Of a DNA stretch of 37,866 nucleotides, positions 30,845-37,866 are shown one piece after another. This DNA is from Novosphingobium lindaniclasticum LE124. Lineage in GTDB: Bacteria; Pseudomonadota; Alphaproteobacteria; Sphingomonadales; Sphingomonadaceae. Positions within the stretch are counted from its first letter, which is position 1. Every line of letters starts with the position of its first letter. The notes below the pieces were generated by a model. It was not told the origin of the DNA. It made no database searches and saw only the letters and a list, made by a program, of their open reading frames with translations. The stretch covers positions 1-37,866 of the forward strand of contig NZ_ATHL01000072.1 of NCBI RefSeq assembly GCF_000445125.1, given 5' to 3'. Position numbers and translations under genes: made by a program.

Positions 30845-32079
30845 CCAAAAATTCTCCGGGTGCGCTCGATACCCTTCATGAGCGCCTCGATGTCGCTGTC
30901 GTCGCTATAGAGGCCGAAGCTGGCACGCGCCGTGGCGGGCACGCCAAGGTGCTCCATCAGCGGCTGCGCGCAGTGGTGGCCGGCGCGGATCGCGACGTCT
31001 TCTTCGTCCAATATGGTGCCGAGGTCGTGCGGATGCACCCCGTCCATCGCGAAAGAAACGATGCCCACCGAATCCGCCGGGCCGAACAGGGTGACGTCGT
31101 TGCGCTTGCCCAGTTCCTCGCGCAGCTTGCCGGCAAGGTTGCGTTCGTGCGCTTCGGCGCGGTCGAGTCCGTAGGCCTGAAGCCAGTCGATCGCGGCCGC
31201 CAGGCCAACGGCCTCGACGATCATCGGCGTGCCGGCTTCGAAGCGCTGCGGAGCGGGGGCGTAAGTGGTTTTCTCGAACGCGACGCGGTCGATCATCGCG
31301 CCGCCGCCCTGCCATGGGGGCATGGAATCGAGGATTTCCTTGCGCGCCCACAGCGCGCCGATCCCGGTCGGGCCGTAGAGCTTGTGCGCGGAGAAAACGT
31401 AGAAGTCCGCCTGCATCGCCTTCATGTCGAGCGCGATGCGGGGCGCGGCCTGGCAACCGTCGATCAACAGCTTTGCGCCAACCGCATGGGCAAGGCGCGC
31501 GGCATGTTCCACGTGAAGCACCGAACCGAGCACGTTTGAGACATGCGCGAAAGCCATCAGCTTGTGCGCCGGGGTCAGGATGCGCTCGGCGGCTTCGAGG
31601 TCGATCCGGCCGTCCGCGGTCAGCGGGCAGACGTCGATCTCCACGCCCGTCCGTTCGCGCAGGATCTGCCAGGGAACGATGTTGGAGTGGTGCTCCAGCG
31701 TCGAGAGCAGGATGCGGTCGCCCGCCTTGAGGTTCTCGACGCCCCAGGTCTGCGCCACGAGGTTGATCGCCTCGGTAGCCCCGCGCGTGAAGACGACCTC
31801 GTCCTCTTGCCCGCCAAGGAACGCGGCGACCTTGCGGCGCGCGGCTTCGAAGGCCAGCGTCATGTCCGCCGAGCGAGCATAAACCCCGCGATGCACGGTC
31901 GCATAGTCGCGCCCCAGGGCATCTACGGTGGCGTCGATCACCGCCTGCGGCTTCTGCGCCGTGGCAGCGGTGTCGAGATAGTGCCAGTTGCCGGACAGGC
32001 CGGGAAACTGGGCCTTCACCGCCAGGACGTCACCGGTTTCGCCAGTTTCGCTGGTTTCGCTCACAGGGGTCTGGCTCAC
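30841..32079 (-). CDS. sufS: SUF cysteine desulfurase
   Basis: SufS is the PLP enzyme that removes sulfur from cysteine as a persulfide for cluster building. The 412 residues are those of a group II desulfurase. The PLP lysine is K233 in FSAHKLYGPTGIGALW, and the active-site cysteine is C370 in IRAGHHCAQPLMEHLGVPAT. HSNIVPWQILRERTG and VLGSVLHVEHAARLAHAVGA are also conserved. A Ser/Thr/Glu-rich N-terminal start precedes the body. No sufE is present in the operon, so the sulfur acceptor partner must be elsewhere or unnecessary. It overlaps both neighbours by four bases. Confidence 0.96.
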   Translation of the reverse strand: MSQTPVSETSETGETGDVLAVKAQFPGLSGNWHYLDTAATAQKPQAVIDATVDALGRDYATVHRGVYARSADMTLAFEAARRKVAAFLGGQEDEVVFTRGATEAINLVAQTWGVENLKAGDRILLSTLEHHSNIVPWQILRERTGVEIDVCPLTADGRIDLEAAERILTPAHKLMAFAHVSNVLGSVLHVEHAARLAHAVGAKLLIDGCQAAPRIALDMKAMQADFYVFSAHKLYGPTGIGALWARKEILDSMPPWQGGGAMIDRVAFEKTTYAPAPQRFEAGTPMIVEAVGLAAAIDWLQAYGLDRAEAHERNLAGKLREELGKRNDVTLFGPADSVGIVSFAMDGVHPHDLGTILDEEDVAIRAGHHCAQPLMEHLGVPATARASFGLYSDDSDIEALMKGIERTRRIFG

Positions 32080-32813
32080 AGGATCTGCTCCAGCCGGGCG
32101 ATGGCGGCCTCGCTCAGTTCCGCTTCGCCGGGGGCGCCGGTGAAGGCTTCGGCGATGAAGGCCTGCAGCATCAGCCGCTTGGCCTCGGGCGGCGTAAGGC
32201 CACGGCTCATCAGGTAGAACAGGCCGTTGGCGTCCAGTTCGCCGACTGCGCAGCCATGCGCTGCCTTGACGTCATCCGCGTAGATTTCCAGCTCGGGCCG
32301 GGCATTTGCGGTGGCCGTGCGGTCCAGCAGCATGGCACGGACCGACTGCTCGGCATCGGTTCCGTCCGCGCCGCGCTCTACCGCGATGCGGCCGAGGTAG
32401 GTGCCGACCGAATGCCCCGCCAGCGCACTGCGCACGATCTGGTGGGATGTGGCGTTAAGCCCCGCGTGAGTGACTTCGGTGACCACTTCCAACGTCTCGC
32501 TGCCGGTGGCCAGCTGCGCGGCGCCCAGCGTGAAGTCCGCGCCTTCGGCCAGCCGCACATCCACAGCGATACGCCCGTAGACCGGCCCTGCCGAAAGCAC
32601 GCGAAGGTCGAACTTCGCACCCTTGCCCAGCGAGATCACCAGATGGCGCGCCACCGCTTCGGCGCCGTCCTCGACGATCTGGAGAGATTCCTCACCGCCA
32701 TCGGCCACGACGATCTCCTCGCGCGCAATCGGCCAGACGCCGGCCAGCGCGTCGATATCGGAATAGCGGAAGTCTTCGTGCTTCCGCGTCGGGAGAGCAG
32801 CGACTTCGCTCAT
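32076..32813 (-). CDS. sufD: Fe-S assembly protein SufD, short form
   Basis: SufD is a SufBCD scaffold subunit. The 245 residues cover the beta-helix core and C-terminal helices: KFDLRVLSAGPVYGRIAVDV, HAGLNATSHQIVRSALAGHS, LEIYADDVKAAHGCAVGELD and LFYLMSRGLTPPEAKRLMLQ. The conserved His in ADDVKxxHG is H186. E. coli SufD has 423 residues, so the N-terminal helical domain is reduced here, a short form I believe also occurs in related Alphaproteobacteria. It overlaps sufC and sufS by four bases each. No frameshift is apparent; the N-terminus LPTRKHEDFRYSDIDALAGV still resembles the family's start. Confidence 0.93.
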   Translation of the reverse strand: MSEVAALPTRKHEDFRYSDIDALAGVWPIAREEIVVADGGEESLQIVEDGAEAVARHLVISLGKGAKFDLRVLSAGPVYGRIAVDVRLAEGADFTLGAAQLATGSETLEVVTEVTHAGLNATSHQIVRSALAGHSVGTYLGRIAVERGADGTDAEQSVRAMLLDRTATANARPELEIYADDVKAAHGCAVGELDANGLFYLMSRGLTPPEAKRLMLQAFIAEAFTGAPGEAELSEAAIARLEQIL

Positions 32814-33565
32814 GCGGCGGTCTCTTGCACGACGGCTTCGTAGCCTTCTTCCTCAAGTCGCAGCGCAAGCTCCGGCCCGCCCGTCTTGACGATGCGGCCT
32901 GCCGCAAGGACGTGGACGAAGTCCGGCTTCACGTAGTCCAGCAGGCGCTGGTAGTGGGTGATCAGCAGCACCGCCTTGTCGGGCGCGCGCATGATCGCAT
33001 TGATGCCTTCGCCGCAGATCCGCAGCGCGTCGATGTCCAGCCCGGAGTCGGTTTCGTCGAGGATCGCCAGCTTGGGATCGAGGATGCCCATCTGCACCAT
33101 CTCGGCGCGCTTCTTCTCACCGCCGGAGAAGCCGACGTTCACCGGGCGCTTCAGCATGTCCATGTCCATGCGCAGCAGGCCCGCCTTTTCGCGCGCCAGC
33201 TTCAGGAACTCGCCGCCCGACAGCGCTTCCTCGCCCCGGCCCTTGCGCTGGGCATTGGCTGCCTCACGCAGGAACTGGACGAAGGACACGCCGGGAATCT
33301 CGACCGGGTACTGAAAGCCCAGGAACAGCCCGGCGGCAGCGCGTTCGTGCGGTTCCAGTTCGAGCAGATCCTGACCCAGGAAATCGACCGAGCCGCCGGT
33401 CACCTCATAGCCCGGACGGCCTCCGAGCGTGTAGCCCAGCGTCGACTTGCCCGCGCCGTTCGGCCCCATGATCGCGTGGATCTCGCCGGGATTGATCGTC
33501 AGCGAGAGACCCTTGAGAATCGGCTTTTCGGCGACATTGGCCTGGAGGTTATCGATCTTGAGCAT
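32810..33565 (-). CDS. sufC: Fe-S assembly ATPase SufC
   Basis: SufC is the ABC-type ATPase that drives shape change in the SufBCD scaffold. The 251 residues have Walker A GPNGAGKST near residue 37, the Q-loop region FLGFQYPVEIPGVSFVQFLR, signature FSGGEKKR, Walker B and D-loop LAILDETDSGLD and switch His in LLITHYQRLLDYV. The ATG at 33565 is chosen because GAAGG lies 6 bases before it and the protein then begins MLKIDNL like the family. An ATG two codons earlier, at 33571, overlaps the DUF559 stop as ATGA and is also possible. Confidence 0.96.
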   Translation of the reverse strand: MLKIDNLQANVAEKPILKGLSLTINPGEIHAIMGPNGAGKSTLGYTLGGRPGYEVTGGSVDFLGQDLLELEPHERAAAGLFLGFQYPVEIPGVSFVQFLREAANAQRKGRGEEALSGGEFLKLAREKAGLLRMDMDMLKRPVNVGFSGGEKKRAEMVQMGILDPKLAILDETDSGLDIDALRICGEGINAIMRAPDKAVLLITHYQRLLDYVKPDFVHVLAAGRIVKTGGPELALRLEEEGYEAVVQETAA

Positions 33566-33567
33566 GG

Positions 33568-34062
33568 TCATCCTTCGGCGCCCTCGTCGAAACGAGGTGC
33601 GGCAGTGGCACCGGCCTTCCGGCGCGCGGAGCGCTTGTCGAACGGCACGTTGAGTTCGGTGGTGATCTCGCGCACGACGCCCTCGATGCGACCGAGCACT
33701 TCATCCTCGGAGAAGCGCAGCACGCGAATGCCCACTTCGATGAGCTTGCGGTCCTGCAATTCGTTCACGTCCGGGTTCGAGTCTTCCGGGCTGAGCTGGA
33801 CCACGATCCAGCGCGAGGGGCAGGCGAAGTCCACGATGGTCGAACCGACCACCGACTGGCGAATGAACTTCACGCCGCCCAGCTTCGAGCCGCTCAGTTC
33901 CGCCCAGAGCGCCTTCTGCGCCTCGCTGGGATTGCGGCGCTGTTCCTTGGCGCGTTCCTTGAGCGTGTCGAGGCGCGCGCCGGTCACGTTGAAGCTGGCC
34001 TTGGCGTCGGCCTTCGGCGCGGCGTCCCTGCTGATGCCGAGGGTCTTGCGAGCGGCGGTCAT
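33568..34062 (-). CDS. DUF559 (Vsr-like) protein, degenerate nuclease site
   Basis: This 164-residue protein has a DUF559 domain (about 55-140: RRNPSEAQKALWAELSGSKL, GGVKFIRQSVVGSTIVDFAC, RLL-like tail IEVGIRVLRFSEDEVLGRIE). DUF559 is related to the very-short-patch-repair endonuclease fold. The usual acidic-Gly-x-x-His motif after the VDF strand is replaced by VVQLSPEDSN, so the active site looks lost while Asp in TIVDF remains. A 40-residue N-terminal extension and a basic/acidic tail flank the domain. It sits between sufB and sufC and overlaps both neighbouring genes by four bases. Its role in the suf operon is unknown. Confidence 0.85.
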   Translation of the reverse strand: MTAARKTLGISRDAAPKADAKASFNVTGARLDTLKERAKEQRRNPSEAQKALWAELSGSKLGGVKFIRQSVVGSTIVDFACPSRWIVVQLSPEDSNPDVNELQDRKLIEVGIRVLRFSEDEVLGRIEGVVREITTELNVPFDKRSARRKAGATAAPRFDEGAEG

Positions 34063-34606
34063 GTATGAAGTCCTTGAACGAAAGAGATACCTGAAAGCCC
34101 CTCCCCTTCAGGGAAGGGGTTGGGGTGGGGGCTCTCCCAACGATCCGGTGCCGCGTGCAAGGCACCCAGGATGAAGGTCAGAACCCCGTCGAGGTTGCGC
34201 ATCACCTCGGTGTTGGTGACGTGAATGGCGGTGAAGCCCATTCGGGCAAGCGCTGTATCGCGCTTGCGGTCGCTCTCGGCGTCATGGGTTTCGCCGTCGA
34301 CTTCCACGATCAGCGCCTTTTGCGGGCACAGGAAGTCAGCGATGAACGGGCCGACCGGCGCCTGTCGGCGAAACTTAAATCCGCCGAGTTGCGAGCGAGA
34401 AAGTGCGCGCCAGAGGCGCTTTTCCGGCTCGGTCGACTCATTGCGCATTTCACGGGCGAAGTGCGCGATCTCGCCGTTGCGGGTGGCGGAGAGCCCCCAC
34501 CGCCGGCCCCTCCCCTGAAGGGGAGGGGAGTTGGTGCGCACGCTGGTTTCGCGACTGGACAAGCCCCTCCCCTTCAGGGGAGGGGTTGGGATGGGGGCCT
34601 GCGTCA

Positions 34607-34607
<1 letters not shown>
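34059..34607 (-). CDS. DUF559 (Vsr-like) endonuclease-like protein with repeat-encoded ends
   Basis: This 182-residue protein has an intact-looking DUF559 domain (about 55-160: MRNESTEPEKRLWRALSRSQ, QLGGFKFRRQAPVGPFIADF, LIVEVDGETHDAESDRKRD, LARMGFTAIHVTNTEVMRNL). The D in ADF and EVDGETHD are the expected metal-site residues. The start and end of the frame run through GC-rich palindromes at 34564-34585, 34507-34528 and 34098-34119. These encode TPPLKGRG, SPPLQGRG and NPFPEGEG. The ATG at 34607 overlaps the sufB stop as TGATG; an ATG at 34448, after the repeats, is a natural alternative start. The stop overlaps the next gene by four bases. The target is unknown. Confidence 0.85.
34098..34119. 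repeat. GC-rich REP-like palindrome a
   Basis: CCCCTCCCCT at 34098-34107 and AGGGAAGGGG at 34110-34119 make a palindrome with one mismatch and a TC loop. It is followed by TTGGGGTGGGGG. It is coding in the tail of the DUF559 gene. Confidence 0.75.
34507..34528. repeat. GC-rich REP-like palindrome b
   Basis: CCCCTCCCCT at 34507-34516 and AGGGGAGGGG at 34519-34528 form a perfect 10-bp stem around a GA loop. It is coding in the N-terminal part of the DUF559 gene and lies in the opposite orientation to the element at 34564. Confidence 0.85.
34564..34585. repeat. GC-rich REP-like palindrome c
   Basis: CCCCTCCCCT at 34564-34573 and AGGGGAGGGG at 34576-34585 form a perfect 10-bp stem around a TC loop. 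It is 35 bases from element b and opposite in orientation, making a paired unit. Confidence 0.85.
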
Positions 34608-36160
<1,553 letters not shown>

Positions 36161-36598
36161 TCATACTTCCTCGACGAGCTGGGTCAGGACCACTTGGGCC
36201 AATGCGCCGCGCAGGGCCGCGTTCACCTGCGGCCAGTGCGGGCGCACGCTGCATCCGCCTTCCAGCGTACATTCGTGCTTGCCCTGTTCGAGGCAGGCGG
36301 TGAGCGCGATCGGCCCTTCCACTGCCTCTACGATATCCGCAATCGAAATCGTTTCAGGGGCGCGGGCCAGCTTCAGCCCTCCGCCCACGCCTCGGGTTGA
36401 TTGCAGCAACCCCGCGGCGGTCAGCTTGCTCACCAGCTTCTGCACCGTAGGCGCGGGAAGGCCGGTTTCTTCCGCAAGCTGCGCGGCCGAGATACGGCTC
36501 ATCCGCGAATCCTGCGGGTGATGCGCGCAAGTGCCCGAATGCCGAGTCGCGGCGGACATGATGACGACGGCGTAGTCGGCCATGCTGGACAGGCGCAT
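36161..36598 (-). CDS. SUF operon regulator, Rrf2 family
   Basis: This winged-helix Fe-S sensing regulator of the Rrf2 family (IscR-like) probably controls the operon it begins. The N-terminal wHTH is clear: MRLSSMADYAVVIMSAATRH, then SRISAAQLAEETGLPAPTVQ, KLVSKLTAAGLLQSTRGVGG. The three conserved cluster-ligand cysteines follow: CLEQGKHECTLEGGCSV. RPHWPQVNAALRGALAQV ends the domain. Length is 145 residues. The cysteine spacing and position first in a suf operon match the 'SUF system Fe-S assembly regulator' type, so autoregulation according to cluster supply is likely. An inverted repeat 30-59 bases upstream is a candidate operator. Confidence 0.93.
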   Translation of the reverse strand: MRLSSMADYAVVIMSAATRHSGTCAHHPQDSRMSRISAAQLAEETGLPAPTVQKLVSKLTAAGLLQSTRGVGGGLKLARAPETISIADIVEAVEGPIALTACLEQGKHECTLEGGCSVRPHWPQVNAALRGALAQVVLTQLVEEV

Positions 36599-36627
36599 AT
36601 CTGCGGCTTTCGGCGTTCTTGCGTAAA

Positions 36628-36657
36628 GTGGATCAAATCTTTCCGATTTTGTGCCAC
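36628..36657 (-). promoter_or_regulatory. Inverted repeat upstream of the suf regulator
   Basis: GTGG (36628-36631) and CCAC (36654-36657) enclose AAATC (36635-36639) and GATTT (36645-36649) around TTTCC, so the two arms pair with short interruptions. The site is 30-59 bases before the regulator start, where an autoregulatory operator would lie. It is not a recognised IscR or RirA box by eye; no clean -35/-10 pair is seen. Confidence 0.4.
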
Positions 36658-36780
36658 CTAGTGCAGGACCCCTCCGGTTTCAATGGCGTTTTCGCACCGG
36701 TTTTCCGGATCAAAGCGCTGTTGCAGGAGCAAGTGCCTCTTATTGGGGCGGGAATCGCTGCGGCTGCGGCTGGGCACGAG

Positions 36781-36817
36781 AAAAAAGGCGGCCCCGATCA
36801 GGATCGGGAACCGCCTT
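36781..36817 (-). terminator. Intrinsic terminator on the minus strand
   Basis: AAGGCGG at 36785-36791 pairs with CCGCCTT at 36811-36817, with an inner CCCGAT (36793-36798) and ATCGGG (36803-36808) around CAGG. Six T follow on the minus strand (plus-strand A 36781-36786). There is no gene upstream on this strand within reach except the small RNA candidate. The rest of the gap 36599-37002 shows no gene. Confidence 0.85.
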
Positions 36818-36892
36818 AAGGTGATAAAGAACTCGTGCGCATCCCGCTACGAGCCCTTCGGGTCGCAACTCTCCTGTATGCGCGGGCAGGAC
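36781..36892 (-). ncRNA. Possible structured small RNA with intrinsic terminator
   Basis: On the minus strand a structured stretch ends in a strong terminator. GCGCAT (36837-36842) and ATGCGC (36878-36883) close a stem that contains a further GACCC/GGG-TC hairpin. It is followed by the hairpin AAGGCGG...CCGCCTT (36785-36791 with 36811-36817, with inner CCCGAT/ATCGGG) and TTTTTT. No protein frame with a good start covers this, so a short untranslated RNA is possible. A TACAAT at 36907-36902 could be its -10. No known small RNA family was recognised. Confidence 0.35.
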
Positions 36893-36928
36893 CATTTTAT
36901 TGTATAATTGCGACACGCGTGGTCCCTG
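36887..36928 (+). promoter_or_regulatory. Inverted repeat around a TATAAT upstream of pyrD
   Basis: CAGGACCA at 36887-36894 and TGGTCCCTG at 36920-36928 (one-base bulge) flank a perfect TATAAT at 36903-36908. No -35 hexamer lies 16-18 bases before it. It is 75-116 bases before the pyrD start and could be a regulated promoter for pyrD. Confidence 0.35.
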
Positions 36929-37002
36929 GGTGACGCTGGGAAACCAATTTTCCGGCACCGTCTCGCTATAAGAAGCATTTGAGCAACAGCCCTTGCGCGG
37001 TT

Positions 37003-37866
37003 ATGCGCGGCTTCGTGCTTTACTCCCTGATCAGACCCGCCCTGTTTCGCCTGGACGCCGAATCGGCTCACGGCCTTGCGCTGAAAGCCCTCAAGCTTGC
37101 GGGTTCCAGCCGCGCTCCGGCATTCCCGGCTTCGCTCGCGACGCAAGTGGCGGGGATCACCTTCCCCAACCCCGTGGGCATGGCCGCCGGATTCGACAAG
37201 GACGGCGAGGTTCCCGACGCCCTGCTGGGTCTTGGCTTCGGCTTTGCCGAGGTCGGCTCGATCACGCCGCTGCCGCAGGCCGGCAATCCGCAGCCGCGCC
37301 TGTTCCGGCTGGTGGAGGACCGCGCGGTGATCAACCGCATGGGCTTCAACAACAAGGGCGCCCAGGTCGCCTTGCAGGGATTGACGGCGCGCAAGGATCG
37401 CCCCGGCGTGGTCGGCATCAACATCGGCGCCAACAAGGACGCCGCCGACCGCATCGCGGACTATGCGACCATGGCGCGCCTGATGGCCCCGCTGGCGACT
37501 TATCTGGCGGTGAACATCTCCAGCCCGAATACGCCGGGCCTGCGCGCGCTCCAGGACGAATCGGCTCTGACCGAGCTTCTGGACGCGGTGCTGGAGGCCC
37601 GCGCGGAAGTCTGCGGCGCGGGCGGCCCGCCGGTCTTCCTCAAGGTCGCGCCTGACCTCGAGCCTGCCGATATCGACGCCATCGCCCGCATCGCCATCGA
37701 GAAGCGCCTTGGCGCGCTGATCGTCTCGAACACCACGATCTCTCGCCCGGCCCTGCACTCTGCCCATCGCGGCGAGACGGGGGGGCTCTCCGGTGCGCCC
37801 TTGCGCGACCTCGCCCAGCAGCGCCTGCGCGACTTCCGCCGCGCGACCGGCGGCGCGGTGCCGCTC
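37003..37866 (+). CDS. pyrD: Dihydroorotate dehydrogenase (quinone), class 2, partial
   Basis: PyrD oxidises dihydroorotate to orotate with quinone at the inner membrane in pyrimidine synthesis. The 288 codons present run off the right edge; full enzymes are about 340-360 residues. The N-terminal helical region (FVLYSLIRPALFRLDAESAH) is the class 2 membrane-contact segment. FMN and substrate motifs are GMAAGFDKDGEVPDALLGLG, INRMGFNNKGAQVALQGL, GVVGINIGANKD, LAVNISSPNTPGLRALQD with the catalytic Ser, and FLKVAPDLEPADI. The ATG at 37003 is used, without a clear ribosome binding site. A TTG at 36979 with AAGAAG before it, which would add eight residues, is an alternative. Confidence 0.94.
   Translation, partial: MRGFVLYSLIRPALFRLDAESAHGLALKALKLAGSSRAPAFPASLATQVAGITFPNPVGMAAGFDKDGEVPDALLGLGFGFAEVGSITPLPQAGNPQPRLFRLVEDRAVINRMGFNNKGAQVALQGLTARKDRPGVVGINIGANKDAADRIADYATMARLMAPLATYLAVNISSPNTPGLRALQDESALTELLDAVLEARAEVCGAGGPPVFLKVAPDLEPADIDAIARIAIEKRLGALIVSNTTISRPALHSAHRGETGGLSGAPLRDLAQQRLRDFRRATGGAVPL

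Noticed and set aside
36740..36958. A 72-codon minus-strand frame between sufR and pyrD
   Set aside because: It runs through a strong intrinsic terminator and has no ribosome binding site; a small RNA explains the region better.

Overview
The window reads as a GC-rich alphaproteobacterial chromosome, most likely a sphingomonad (Sphingomonadaceae, perhaps Novosphingobium). The grounds are a GTTC-N7-GTTC LexA operator before an imuA-imuB-dnaE2 cassette, a FabI with the catalytic residues and family signature of the alphaproteobacterial type, a complete suf operon led by an Rrf2 regulator, and sphingomonad-style palindromic repeats between genes. The genus is inferred from protein style and gene order, not from any marker search.

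The left edge (1-1375) is the end of an integrated element. An IS21-family insertion sequence (istA, partial) has jumped into a P4-type tyrosine integrase gene and removed its catalytic half. About 140 bp beyond the integrase start lies an 18-bp copy of a tRNA 3' end, probably the right attachment site; the intact tRNA should lie left of the window. From 1376 rightward the sequence is core chromosome.

Region 1460-10350 is transcribed leftward: a TM2 protein; the SOS mutagenesis cassette imuA-imuB-dnaE2 with three phased GTTC half-sites directly before the imuA start codon; fabI overlapping a YihY/BrkB membrane protein; and a DnaJ-type co-chaperone. Region 10526-20930 is transcribed rightward: pdxH, a FieF-like cation exporter, a sterol-desaturase-family hydroxylase, a DUF2141 protein, an MFS exporter, a PAS_5 protein, an exported M48 protease with a tetratricopeptide-like tail, an anchored DsbA, a LytS-type kinase with its LytTR regulator, and nadC. 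nadC overlaps the convergent tadA by four bases. rpmB follows on the plus strand.

Region 22132-29421 carries a phytase-esterase-like protein, an M23 peptidase with a DUF2093 protein, xseA diverging from purD with start codons only five bases apart, a membrane-anchored unknown protein, an adenosine kinase and a small lipoprotein.

Region 29503-36598 is one leftward suf operon: sufR-sufB-DUF559-DUF559-sufC-sufD-sufS-sufT(DUF59)-GNAT-sufA. Almost every pair of genes overlaps at ATGA or TGATG. Two Vsr-like DUF559 genes sit between sufB and sufC. One carries GC-rich palindromic repeats inside its own coding sequence and the other has lost its nuclease motif. The window ends in pyrD (partial). Between sufR and pyrD lies a 404-bp gap with a possible structured small RNA and two inverted repeats.

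Nothing in the window is a complete new defence or biosynthetic system. The most unusual signals are the repeat-bearing DUF559 pair in the suf operon, the SOS promoter that appears to give a leaderless imuA mRNA, and the candidate small RNA.
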